Below, piece by piece: positions 52,061 through 60,587 of a stretch of 64,000 bases of DNA. This stretch comes from Sulfuricurvum sp041651515. GTDB taxonomy: Bacteria > Campylobacterota > Campylobacteria > Campylobacterales > Sulfurimonadaceae. Position numbers and translations under genes: made by a program. The notes under the pieces were generated by a model, which worked only from the letters and a program-made list of their open reading frames with translations, had not been told where the DNA came from and did not search any database. The first letter of the stretch is position 1. Each line of letters begins with the position of its first letter. The stretch spans positions 372,001 through 436,000 of the forward strand of contig NZ_JBAZJF010000002.1 of NCBI RefSeq assembly GCF_041651515.1. Direction: 5' to 3'.

Positions 52061-53143
52061 TTAGTTTCTATCAATTGCATTCAAATCATTAAACGCCGCT
52101 TTTACTCGATTCACCAATGTTTTTTGTCCATCACGAAGCCATTTACGCGGATCGTAGTATTTTTTATTCGGTTTATCTTCACCTTCAGGATTCCCGATTT
52201 GTCCTTGGAGATAATCTTTATGCTTCTCGTAATAATCTTTTACCCCTTCCCAGGTTGCCCATTGGGTATCGGTATCGATATTCATCTTAATAACGCCATA
52301 GCTGATTGCTTCGCGGATCTCTTCGAGAGTGGACCCTGAGCCACCGTGGAAGACAAAATTAACCGGTTTGTCCGATGCGGTGTTAAACTTTTGTTGGATG
52401 TATTTTTGAGAGTTGTCCAAAATGATAGGAGTTAGAACAACATTGCCGGGTTTATAAACGCCGTGAACATTTCCAAACGAGGCCGCAATGGTAAAGTTTT
52501 TGCTTACCGCCATCAGCTTTTCGTAGGCGTAAGCAACGTCTTCTGGCTGGGTGTAGAGGAGAGAATTGTCGATATTGGTATTATCTACACCGTCTTCTTC
52601 GCCACCGGTAACCCCCAGTTCGATTTCCAGTGTCATTCCGATTTTAGACATACGCTCTAGATAGCGAACACAGGTTGCCACATTTTCTTCGAGACTCTCT
52701 TCGGAAAGGTCAAGCATATGAGAACTAAACAGTGGTTTGCCGTGCACTTTGAAATAGGCTTCTCCTGCGTCTAGGAGAGCATCGATCCATGGAAGAAGAG
52801 AACGTGCGGCATGGTCGGTATGGAGTATTACCGGAAGCCCATAGGCTTCCGCCATCATGTGGACATGTATTGCTCCGCTGATCGCACCGGCAATAGCCGC
52901 TTTTTCATTTTCGTTGCTCAAACCTTTACCGGCATAATAGCTTGCACCACCGTTTGAAAATTGGATAACAACCGGAGAATTGACCAATTTTGCCGCTTCG
53001 AGAACACCGTTGATAGAGTCGGTTCCGACAACATTGACCGCGGGAAGCGCGTATCCCTCATTTTTGGCGATCTCAAAAAGTTTTTGGACATCATCACCGA
53101 ATAATACACCGGGTTTCATCACTTCTAGAATGTGTTTGGACAT
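52061..53143 (-). CDS. fbaA: Fructose-bisphosphate aldolase, class II
   Basis: 360 aa, the class IIA length. Zn-binding sequences HTDHAA and GNVHGVY, ALPAVNVVGTDSINGVLEAA near the start, catalytic-loop GVTGGEEDGVDNT and the FHGGSGST loop. It cleaves fructose 1,6-bisphosphate into two trioses in glycolysis and gluconeogenesis. ATG 53143 with GGGTAAAGTT upstream. It stands alone and converges on peb4. Confidence 0.97.
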   Translation of the reverse strand: MSKHILEVMKPGVLFGDDVQKLFEIAKNEGYALPAVNVVGTDSINGVLEAAKLVNSPVVIQFSNGGASYYAGKGLSNENEKAAIAGAISGAIHVHMMAEAYGLPVILHTDHAARSLLPWIDALLDAGEAYFKVHGKPLFSSHMLDLSEESLEENVATCVRYLERMSKIGMTLEIELGVTGGEEDGVDNTNIDNSLLYTQPEDVAYAYEKLMAVSKNFTIAASFGNVHGVYKPGNVVLTPIILDNSQKYIQQKFNTASDKPVNFVFHGGSGSTLEEIREAISYGVIKMNIDTDTQWATWEGVKDYYEKHKDYLQGQIGNPEGEDKPNKKYYDPRKWLRDGQKTLVNRVKAAFNDLNAIDRN

Positions 53144-53232
53144 AACTTTACCCCACAGTTAAAATAGACGATATTATACCTTTAGAGCAATAATGATAGA
53201 ATTAAAAAAGATTTAATGTGGGAGTGCACCTG

Positions 53233-54606
53233 TTGAGACGACTAGTGATCATGGCATTATTTCCGATAACACTTCTTTTGGGCGCTTCTTTGAAGCTTCC
53301 GTATGAGACGCTCTCGGACCCTTTGCAGAAAAGTGCCAATTCGATCGAAATATTGAGCCACAAACCGATTATGAAACCCAATCAGGTTCTTCTAGGAAGT
53401 TTTTTGAGTGGAATAGAAACGACGTTGATCCAAGGTGGCGAGCTAGCTAACAGCGGTAATGTTGATACAGAGAGGTTAAACCTTTATTTAAAAGATTTAA
53501 GAGCTCTTGCTCAAAAAAAAGAGGCGATTGAAGCACTTTACCGTCAATCCCTTAGCCTTGCTATCCATGATTCGGATAAAAAAAGTTTTGAAGATCTTGT
53601 TTCCGTTCCCCTGGATCCGCTCCATTATCCTAGAATTCGTGCCGAAGTAATTGCCTTTTACCAAAAAAACTATCCTCATCATTCACTCAAAAGTGTAGAA
53701 GCATTATGTGATGAACAGGAGTTAGAAAATAAAAGTATTCAGCTTGCGATAGAGCAGGAACAAGCTTATGAAGAGCATTTGCGTATTCTAAAACGTTCTG
53801 AAGTGACGGGGGTGAAAAGAATGGCACAAATCGGTTCACGTAATAGTGTGATACTGAGTGCTGATACCAGTGCAAGCGGTGGAGTTGAATTTGAAGCAGA
53901 GAATCTTAATCCCTATACGGTAACACTGAGTGTCGATTTTGAATCTCTTACCAATCTGAAGTCCGAAACGAAACTTCCTTTATACGTAGAAATAGCAGGA
54001 CGAAGCAAAAAGAAAATTTTGGAACTTACCCGAATTGATCCTAGAGGAATGAGTGATTATCGTTCTTCGTATGGCTGGGTACGTGGTTCAGCGTTTGCGA
54101 GACATAATGATGATTACTTGTATGCACTTCCTTTTGCCCGGGGATCAAATGTATGCGTCTCACAAGGGTATCACGGCGAAACGTCACACAAAGGGTTGTC
54201 TGCATACGCGATTGATTTTCCGGTTCCTGTTGGAACTCCTATTTATGCCGCAAGAGAGGGAACGGTCGTGGGCGCTGAGGGATCAAGCAATCAAGGGGGA
54301 AGCAGTCCTGAATACCGAAAATTTGCTAATTACGTCATACTTGAACACAGCGATGGGACGATGGGAAACTATTACCATCTAAGACAGGGGGGGGCAGTTG
54401 TAAGAATTGGAGAGAAGATTAGTAAAGGACAGCTGATCGCTTACTCAGGCAATACCGGTTATAGCAGTGGTCCACATCTCCACTTCAGTGTTAGTAAGGT
54501 GGATCCCGTGACAATGCGACGACCGATGAATCTACCCGTTAAAATACAAACTGCGACACAAATTGTGACTTTGCCTCACAAAGGGGATCAATATACGGTA
54601 CAATAA
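53233..54606 (+). CDS. M23 (LytM) family peptidoglycan endopeptidase
   Basis: 457 aa from TTG 53233 (GGAG 8 bp upstream), which gives a proper signal peptide (MRRLVIMALFPITLLLGAS); GTG 53218 and 53224 are also in frame. The N-terminal two-thirds is helical and hydrophilic. The LytM domain has the metal ligands His and Asp in SHKGLSAYAID, YAAREGTVVG, GNYYHL and GPHLHF. A G8 tract at 54387-54394 lies in the catalytic domain (RQGGAVV). It likely cuts cross-links in the periplasmic wall. Confidence 0.88.
   Translation: MRRLVIMALFPITLLLGASLKLPYETLSDPLQKSANSIEILSHKPIMKPNQVLLGSFLSGIETTLIQGGELANSGNVDTERLNLYLKDLRALAQKKEAIEALYRQSLSLAIHDSDKKSFEDLVSVPLDPLHYPRIRAEVIAFYQKNYPHHSLKSVEALCDEQELENKSIQLAIEQEQAYEEHLRILKRSEVTGVKRMAQIGSRNSVILSADTSASGGVEFEAENLNPYTVTLSVDFESLTNLKSETKLPLYVEIAGRSKKKILELTRIDPRGMSDYRSSYGWVRGSAFARHNDDYLYALPFARGSNVCVSQGYHGETSHKGLSAYAIDFPVPVGTPIYAAREGTVVGAEGSSNQGGSSPEYRKFANYVILEHSDGTMGNYYHLRQGGAVVRIGEKISKGQLIAYSGNTGYSSGPHLHFSVSKVDPVTMRRPMNLPVKIQTATQIVTLPHKGDQYTVQ
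54387..54394 (+). repeat. Homopolymer tract G8 in the M23 peptidase gene
   Basis: Eight G encoding the QGGA junction in the LytM domain. It is long for this genome but shorter than the C10 tract. A one-base slip would remove the last third of the catalytic domain. Such tracts sometimes vary in Campylobacterota; at eight bases the rate would be expected to be modest. Confidence 0.8.
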
Positions 54607-54635
54607 TTCTATTGATTTTTACTAAAAGGTCGTTC

Positions 54636-56222
54636 ATGTTTGACACTGTCAGATCTAAGATTATTTTTTCTACGTTACTCTTTAGTTTTATGGGCCTTGG
54701 CGCTATTTATTGGTATCTTACTTCCACCTTTCACAATTTTTCAAATGATACGGCAAAACGTTCATTGACCATGTTGAGCCAATCGATTTTTCAGACCTTA
54801 TCCGGGAGTATGTTGGCAGGTGATCCCAAAGTGGTTGCTGAAGCGATAGGACATGCCCAGGAAATTGAAGGCATTGAAAAATTAAAGATTCAAAAATCAC
54901 AACAAGTGATTGATTTATTCGGCTTAGATGAAAAATTTAGCGATGAGCCGATGGTTCAAGAGGTCTTTAAAACCAAAGAGGCAAAAGTACTGGAACATAC
55001 CGATGGAACTCATACGATACGGCTGTTGCAACCTCTTGTGGCTGAAGAACGATGTACTGCGTGTCATACCAATGTTCACGTTGGACAAGCAATAGGAGTT
55101 ATGGATTTAACAATTTCACTCGAAAAAAATGATGCGGCAATTGGAAAAACACAGACTGTTTTACTCATCGCGTTAAGTGTTGTTGTCATAATATTTGTAT
55201 CCGTATTAAATATTTTCTTTGGCAAAGAGGTATTAGGTCCGTTAGATGGATTACGAACCCGTATTGGTGCTTTAGTAAGCGGCGATAAAGATTTAACCAA
55301 ACGTCTTGAAGTGGTAAAAAAAGATGAATTTTCACAAGCTGCTGTGGCCGTTAATAATTTTGTTTCGATGGTACAAGAAACGGTCAATCAAGTTAAAGAG
55401 CTTGGTACGCAAAATAACACGATTGCAACCACTATTACGGAAGCAACCCGTAATATTTCAAAAGGGGTAGAACAAGAGCGGCTCATCGTAGAAGCGACAA
55501 CGGAAAAAAGCCATTCCATAAAAGAAATTTTATCGGGAGCCATTTCCATTTCTGAACAAACTCAGAAAAATGTTGCAAATGCAAACAAAGAGTTACTAAC
55601 GGCCAAAGATGCCCTTTCACGCTTGGTGGGAGAAGTGGATGGATACATTGAAACAGAGCATGATATGGCATCCCAACTCATCGCATTGCGAAATGATGCC
55701 GATCAGGTCAAAAATGTTTTAGGTGTGATCAAGGATATTGCCGACCAAACAAACCTTCTTGCTCTTAATGCTGCTATCGAAGCTGCACGTGCAGGGGAAC
55801 ACGGTCGCGGATTTGCAGTTGTTGCTGATGAAGTTCGTAAATTAGCTGAGCGAACTCAGAAAAGTTTGACGGAAATTGAAATAAATGTTGGTACGATCGT
55901 TCAATCGATCAATGACGTAAGTGATAAAATGGGTGATAATGCAAAAAACATGAATGAATTGACCCAAATTTCTAATGAGGTGGAAGAGAAAATATCCGCA
56001 ACCTCCGCAGAGATGGAGCGTTCTGTCTCCGTGGCGCAGCGATCGTATAATGATTCGGTCGAAGTAGTCGGGCATATTGAATGGATTATAGAAAAAATTT
56101 CTCAAATTAACCAAGTTTCTGAATCGAATAAAAAAAGTGTTGAGCAAATACAAAATGACTCCGCACAGCTGCTTGAGGTAGCACACTCTTTGCAATCCAG
56201 AATTAATGAGTTTAAAAGCTAA
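54636..56222 (+). CDS. Methyl-accepting chemotaxis protein with CxxCH haem motif
   Basis: 528 aa; ATG 54636 has AAAAGG 10 bp upstream. TM1 about 10-28, periplasmic sensor about 30-170, TM2 about 173-195 (VLLIALSVVVIIFVSVLNIFF), HAMP about 196-250 and a methyl-accepting signalling domain with the hairpin tip DIADQTNLLALNAAIEAARAGEHGRGFAVVADEVRKL. The sensor contains CTACH (140-144), a c-type haem attachment site, followed by GQAIGVMDLTI. This suggests haem-based redox or gas sensing feeding CheA. No C-terminal CheR-docking pentapeptide. Confidence 0.9.
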   Translation: MFDTVRSKIIFSTLLFSFMGLGAIYWYLTSTFHNFSNDTAKRSLTMLSQSIFQTLSGSMLAGDPKVVAEAIGHAQEIEGIEKLKIQKSQQVIDLFGLDEKFSDEPMVQEVFKTKEAKVLEHTDGTHTIRLLQPLVAEERCTACHTNVHVGQAIGVMDLTISLEKNDAAIGKTQTVLLIALSVVVIIFVSVLNIFFGKEVLGPLDGLRTRIGALVSGDKDLTKRLEVVKKDEFSQAAVAVNNFVSMVQETVNQVKELGTQNNTIATTITEATRNISKGVEQERLIVEATTEKSHSIKEILSGAISISEQTQKNVANANKELLTAKDALSRLVGEVDGYIETEHDMASQLIALRNDADQVKNVLGVIKDIADQTNLLALNAAIEAARAGEHGRGFAVVADEVRKLAERTQKSLTEIEINVGTIVQSINDVSDKMGDNAKNMNELTQISNEVEEKISATSAEMERSVSVAQRSYNDSVEVVGHIEWIIEKISQINQVSESNKKSVEQIQNDSAQLLEVAHSLQSRINEFKS

Positions 56223-56508
56223 ATACACCGATCCATACTGCATCGTCACTGGTTGATAGGACTTGGTGGCGAGTATGGCGTGCTAGGAAAACAGAATCTC
56301 CTTCTTTTAGGGCATGCTTAACTCCTTGGATCTCCATAGTAGCGCTTCCTCGGACCAAAACTACCCATTCATCCTCATTTTGATCATATATTACTCCTGC
56401 AACGCTGAGCCGAGAACGAATAGCTTCGATTTTCAGGGTTGGGGTTTGGTGAAGGAGCAAAAAGGTTTCTTTTCCTCTTTCGGGTTCTTCTATCTCATAA
56501 ATATTCAT
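56212..56508 (-). CDS. Small cupin-domain protein, 98 aa
   Basis: Single cupin barrel: VVLVRGSATMEIQGVKHALKEGDSVFLARHTRHQVLSTSDDAVWIGVF. The His and Glu pattern (HALKEGD, RHTRHQ) would allow a metal site. Such small cupins are often sugar or anion binding, or isomerases, and their function here is unknown. It overlaps the 3' end of the chemoreceptor gene by 11 bp on the opposite strand. Confidence 0.8.
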   Translation of the reverse strand: MNIYEIEEPERGKETFLLLHQTPTLKIEAIRSRLSVAGVIYDQNEDEWVVLVRGSATMEIQGVKHALKEGDSVFLARHTRHQVLSTSDDAVWIGVFSF

Positions 56509-56574
56509 GGGGACACTCCTAAGTTTATGCGTGATATGATTGCACCATTATATGATTGTAAAAGTGTAGTGTTC

Positions 56575-57084
56575 ATGAAAAATATTGTACTTATTGGATT
56601 TATGGGTGTAGGCAAAGGCTCTGTTGCCCGTGAAATGGTTAAAAGATCCCGGTTGGTTTCTCTGGATACGGATGATATTATCGAGAGTATGGAAAATCGG
56701 AAGATTAAAAATATTTTTGCCGAAGAGAGTGAGGAATACTTTCGAGAGTTGGAGCGTAAAGTAGCACGTTGGCTTCAAAAGAAGGTAGAGGGGACCCTTA
56801 TCTCTACCGGAGGCGGTTTTTTTAAAGTTCCAAATTTGAAAAAAATCGGAACGGTAGTTTTGCTTAATGCCCCTTTTGAGGTCATTTACAATCGAATTTT
56901 AGAACATCCTGACTCAGGGAAAAAATTGCGGAAGCGTCCCTTGTTTCAAGATATTGAACGGGCACGTGCACTTTATGAAGAGAGGCTCCCTTTGTATCTT
57001 AAAGTAGCCGATATCGTAATTGATGTTAGCGATAAAGAGTTGGTTACTATTGCACGGGAAATTTTAAAAAAGGTTAAAAAATGA
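56575..57084 (+). CDS. aroK: Shikimate kinase
   Basis: 169 aa from ATG 56575 (MKNIVLIGFMGVGKGSVARE). P-loop is GFMGVGKGS, with Gly in the position usually occupied by Ser or Thr after Lys, a pattern seen in adenylate kinases. Shikimate-binding features are present: DTDDIIESMEN, STGGGFFKVPN and LRKRPLF with ARALYEERLPLY. It phosphorylates shikimate in aromatic amino acid synthesis. The next gene starts 4 bp inside its 3' end. Confidence 0.9.
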   Translation: MKNIVLIGFMGVGKGSVAREMVKRSRLVSLDTDDIIESMENRKIKNIFAEESEEYFRELERKVARWLQKKVEGTLISTGGGFFKVPNLKKIGTVVLLNAPFEVIYNRILEHPDSGKKLRKRPLFQDIERARALYEERLPLYLKVADIVIDVSDKELVTIAREILKKVKK

Positions 57085-57500
57085 AAAAAATTCTTTTATC
57101 TTTACTTATTATTGCATTTTCTCTTAATGCAGCTGTTATAAAATGGGAAAAAGAGTATGCAAGTGCACTCAAGCAGTCTAAAAGCTCTACTAAACCTATG
57201 ATGTTTATTATTTCAAATCACAATTGTCATTTTTGTATCCAGTTTGAAAATACGACGTTAAAAGATCCCAAAGTGATTCAAAAATTGAATGCTGATTTTG
57301 TCAGTACTATTGTATATGTTGATGAAAATCCTCTTTATCCGCAGCAATTATTTGTCGGAGGGACTCCGGGAACATGGTTTTTGAAAAGTGATGGAGAACC
57401 AATGTTTGAGCCGGTGATGGGGGCAGTGGATGCCGAAACATTTTTAAAAGCGCTTGATATAGTCAAAAAAGAGTATGCAAAAAATACTTCCAAAAAATAA
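57081..57500 (+). CDS. Periplasmic thioredoxin-like protein
   Basis: 139 aa with signal peptide (MKKILLSLLIIAFSLNA) and a thioredoxin fold. The active-site-like CHFC motif occurs in NHNCHFCIQFE, replacing CGPC/CxxC variants; a cis-Pro segment TPGTW follows. It resembles the thioredoxin-related DUF255/SoxW-like group. Probably a periplasmic thiol oxidoreductase. It overlaps aroK by 4 bp and hisD follows after 13 bp. Confidence 0.83.
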   Translation: MKKILLSLLIIAFSLNAAVIKWEKEYASALKQSKSSTKPMMFIISNHNCHFCIQFENTTLKDPKVIQKLNADFVSTIVYVDENPLYPQQLFVGGTPGTWFLKSDGEPMFEPVMGAVDAETFLKALDIVKKEYAKNTSKK

Positions 57501-57513
57501 TTGAAGGAAAATT

Positions 57514-58806
57514 ATGACACTCATTCACAGTACTGATACCCATTTCTCTGAGGTTTTTGCAGAACTTTTAGGGCGGGGGAAAATGGATATGGAACATGTT
57601 TCCTTGATCGTAAAGGGGCTTATGGATGATATTCGAACTGAGGATGATGCGGCATTGCTTCGTCATATAACCAAATTTGACCGATGGACCCCCTCATGCG
57701 GTGCCGATTTACGAATTGATACGGCAGATATGAAACATGCGTATGAAGCCTTAAATCCGACACTTAGAGCAGCACTCCATTTGGCATACGATCGTATCCG
57801 TTCATATCACGAAAAACAGTTGCCGAAAAGTTGGTTTGATACGGAAGCTAATGGAACCATCATGGGACAGAAAGTGACTCCGGTAGATCGTGCCGGGCTT
57901 TATATCCCTGGTGGAAAAGCGGCGTATCCAAGTTCGTTGCTGATGAATGTTATCCCAGCACAAGTTGCAGGGGTAGAGCATATCGTAGTCACCACTCCTA
58001 CTCCTGATAATGAACCGAATGAGCTTCTTTTGGCTGCATGTCATTTATGTGGAGTTACGGAAGTATTTAAAGTCGGCGGTGCAAGTGCAATTGCAGCGAT
58101 GGCATACGGGACGGCAACGATTCCTAAGGTAGATGTTATCACGGGACCGGGAAATATTTTCGTAGCTACGGCTAAAAAAATGGTATTCGGAGAAGTGAAT
58201 ATCGATATGATCGCAGGACCGAGCGAAATCGGTGTATTGGCAGATGATTCGGCTAATCCGGTACATATCGCGATTGATTTGCTCTCCCAAGCAGAGCATG
58301 ACGAGATGGCAAGTTCGATTTTGATTACACCGTCTCAAAAATTTGCGGATGCATGTGCCATTGAGATCGAAAACTGGCTGAAAAAACTTCCTCGTGAAGA
58401 GATTGCCCGAAAATCCATTAATGAACGTGCTGCGATCATTGTCACAAAATCGATGGAAGAAGCAGTAAAGCTCATGAATGAGATAGCACCGGAACACTTG
58501 GAAGTAGCAACGGATAACCCATTTGCACTGCTCCCTTCCATTAAACATGCCGGAGCTATTTTCTTGGGTCACTATACACCTGAAGCGATCGGAGATTATG
58601 TAGCAGGCCCCAATCATACACTTCCTACCGGCGGAACTGCAAAGTTTTATTCCCCACTCGGAGTAGAAAATTTTATGAAAAAATCCTCTATTATCTCTTT
58701 TTCGCGTCAAGCGATCAATGAAATCGGTGAAGCGTGCGCTCTGATTGCACATACCGAAGGACTTGGCGCACATGAAGCATCCGTGAGATGCCGTTTAGAT
58801 ATCTAG
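57514..58806 (+). CDS. hisD: Histidinol dehydrogenase
   Basis: 430 aa. It oxidises histidinol to histidine in two NAD-dependent steps. Typical sequences: YIPGGKAAYPSSLLMN, AQVAGVEHIVVTTP, GPGNIFVATAK, AGPSEIGVLADDSANP, LLSQAEHDEMA, APEHLEVAT, AGAIFLGHYTPEAIGDYVAGPNHTLPTGGTAKFYS and the final EGLGAHEASVRCRLD. Zn ligands are in the QAEHDE and HLEV regions. It sits after the thioredoxin-like gene, with a terminator downstream. Confidence 0.97.
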   Translation: MTLIHSTDTHFSEVFAELLGRGKMDMEHVSLIVKGLMDDIRTEDDAALLRHITKFDRWTPSCGADLRIDTADMKHAYEALNPTLRAALHLAYDRIRSYHEKQLPKSWFDTEANGTIMGQKVTPVDRAGLYIPGGKAAYPSSLLMNVIPAQVAGVEHIVVTTPTPDNEPNELLLAACHLCGVTEVFKVGGASAIAAMAYGTATIPKVDVITGPGNIFVATAKKMVFGEVNIDMIAGPSEIGVLADDSANPVHIAIDLLSQAEHDEMASSILITPSQKFADACAIEIENWLKKLPREEIARKSINERAAIIVTKSMEEAVKLMNEIAPEHLEVATDNPFALLPSIKHAGAIFLGHYTPEAIGDYVAGPNHTLPTGGTAKFYSPLGVENFMKKSSIISFSRQAINEIGEACALIAHTEGLGAHEASVRCRLDI

Positions 58807-58831
58807 TATTTTTTTCTTCTTTAGCCCCATT

Positions 58832-58851
58832 TTCCCTTCGGGGAATGTTTT
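58832..58851 (+). terminator. Rho-independent terminator after hisD
   Basis: TTCCC-TTCG-GGGAA, a 5 bp stem with a stable UUCG-type loop, followed by TGTTTTC; 26 bases past the hisD stop. Confidence 0.55.
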
Positions 58852-58941
58852 CAAATCGTTACATATCAAAAAGTTATAGCAAAAAAGCTCAATCATTTAG
58901 TATTCGTTAACCCAATTTTAGTTACTATCGATCCAGCAGAA

Positions 58942-58970
58942 ATGCCGTTAAATGCCTGTGATCACGGCAT
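58942..58970. promoter_or_regulatory. Inverted repeat upstream of the molybdoenzyme operon
   Basis: ATGCCGT at 58942-58948 and ACGGCAT at 58964-58970 are a perfect 7 bp inverted repeat 15 bases apart, about 70 bp before the first ATG. It could be an operator or a leader hairpin. No known regulator site is recognised. Confidence 0.4.
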
Positions 58971-59039
58971 CAAATAAAGGTTATTCGTATCAGTTATGAT
59001 AAGGGAAGCCTATCGTGAATCAGGAATCAAGGAGAATAT

Positions 59040-59678
59040 ATGCAATTGGGTTTCTTGGTAGACCTTCATCTCTGCATGGGATGTAAGGGCTGTGAGATTG
59101 CGTGTAAAGTGGAAAATGAGGTTCCGCTTAGTACATGGCGTCTTCGCGTAAAATATGTTGATGTAGGGTCATTCCCTGAAACAAAACGGACGTTTACTCC
59201 GCTTCGTTGTAACCACTGTGCTAATGCACCGTGTGAACGCATCTGTCCGGTCAGTGCATTGCACTATCTTGAAAACGGTATTGTAAATATCGATAAAGAG
59301 CGTTGTATCGGATGCGCAGGATGTATTATGGCTTGTCCGTACGGTGCTATTTACATCGATCCGCAAACACAAACGGCGGATAAATGTACCTATTGTGCCC
59401 ATCGTGTTGCGAGTTCTATGATGCCATCGTGTGTTGTAGCGTGTCCGGTAGAAGCGAATATTTTTGGTGATTTGGATGATCCAACTTCTAACATCAGCAA
59501 ATACATCCAACAGCGTCAAGGGGATGTTCAAGTCCGTAAGCCTGAAAAAGGGACGGATCCGCATCATTTCTACGTTGGTGGAGGCAATGTTCAACTTAAT
59601 CCGTTGGCTTCATTTAGAGGTGAGGGTCATAATCTCTTTAACAAGTTAACACATCTCCCAGTAGGAGGGCACCACTAA
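59040..59678 (+). CDS. [4Fe-4S] electron-transfer subunit (PsrB/TtrB/NrfC type)
   Basis: 212 aa. Sixteen cysteines form four CxxCxxCxxxC-type motifs: LCMGCKGCEIACK, RCNHCANAPCERICP, RCIGCAGCIMACP and KCTYCAHR...CVVACP, so four [4Fe-4S] clusters. The C-terminal 60 residues form a His-rich tail (PHHFYV, GGHH). It passes electrons between the NrfD-type membrane anchor and the molybdopterin subunit. AAGGAGAATAT precedes ATG 59040; it opens a three-gene operon. Confidence 0.94.
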   Translation: MQLGFLVDLHLCMGCKGCEIACKVENEVPLSTWRLRVKYVDVGSFPETKRTFTPLRCNHCANAPCERICPVSALHYLENGIVNIDKERCIGCAGCIMACPYGAIYIDPQTQTADKCTYCAHRVASSMMPSCVVACPVEANIFGDLDDPTSNISKYIQQRQGDVQVRKPEKGTDPHHFYVGGGNVQLNPLASFRGEGHNLFNKLTHLPVGGHH

Positions 59679-60577
59679 TGATGCACGAAACAATTGCGGC
59701 AACGAATGCAGTAGTAGTCCTCGATGTTGCCCTTCCGGGAATCGTATGGGGTTGGATTATTACCATGAATATGTGGGCGAAAAGTGTGGGGACGGGGATT
59801 ATTTTCTTGGCCTTTTTTCTTTTGAAAAAATACCCTGAACAAACCGGTTTTATCCGCCTTCCTGTGGTAGCGGTTTCTATCGTATTTATCCACCTTTTCT
59901 TGTTTTTCACAGTTATTGATTTACATCAGATGTTCCGCTTCTGGCATATTTTCTTTTACCCTCATCTGACATCGGCGATTACGATCGGTGCATGGATGGC
60001 AACCGGTTTCGTCGGCTTGCTTTTCGGTATGGCGTATGCGATTTATATGAAAAAAGACGAAGCGTTATATGATAAATTATTAGGATGGACCGTATTGTTG
60101 GCCATCCCGGTAACCTTATATACTGCAGGGCTTATGGCGGAGTCAACTGCTCGTGAGCTATGGCAAATGCCGACTGAGTCGGCACAAATGATTTTGGCTG
60201 CATTGTTGGCCGGATCAGCTGCTATGATTTTGCTCGGTGGAAACAAATTCTCCGACGCGGTTAAAAAAGACCTTGGAATTATTTTGGGATTGAGCGCTTT
60301 TGCGGCATTTATTCTCTATATGTCCGAGCTCATTTTCGGCGGAATGAAAGCTGAAGAGGTTGGGGCTACTTTAGAATTTATCAAAGGCGGTGAATACACC
60401 GTAATGTTCTGGATCGGTCAGGTGATGGCATTTTTGGCTCCGATGGCATTGATATGGATGAGCCTTAAAAATAAATCGTATTATCTATTGAAAATTGCAG
60501 CGGTCAGTGCATTGATCGGTTTATGGGTAGCCAAACACGTTTGGTTGGTTATTCCACAATTGTTAAACATGAGCTAA
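59678..60577 (+). CDS. NrfD/PsrC-type membrane anchor subunit
   Basis: 299 aa polytopic protein with about eight hydrophobic segments (GIIFLAFFLLKKY, IVFIHLFLFFTVIDLHQMFRFWHIFFYP, VGLLFGMAYAI, SAFAAFILYMSELIFGG). The His in LHQMFRF and the conserved hydrophilic residues match NrfD/PsrC anchors that exchange electrons with the quinone pool. ATG overlaps the Fe-S gene stop; AGGAGGG is upstream. It lacks haem-binding histidine pairs expected of haem-b anchors. Confidence 0.92.
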   Translation: MMHETIAATNAVVVLDVALPGIVWGWIITMNMWAKSVGTGIIFLAFFLLKKYPEQTGFIRLPVVAVSIVFIHLFLFFTVIDLHQMFRFWHIFFYPHLTSAITIGAWMATGFVGLLFGMAYAIYMKKDEALYDKLLGWTVLLAIPVTLYTAGLMAESTARELWQMPTESAQMILAALLAGSAAMILLGGNKFSDAVKKDLGIILGLSAFAAFILYMSELIFGGMKAEEVGATLEFIKGGEYTVMFWIGQVMAFLAPMALIWMSLKNKSYYLLKIAAVSALIGLWVAKHVWLVIPQLLNMS

Positions 60578-60587
60578 GAGGGTGAAT

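Noticed and set aside
58921..59039. Riboswitch in the leader of the molybdoenzyme operon (moco type)
   Set aside because: Only one short inverted repeat is visible; no multi-stem conserved core can be recognised by eye.
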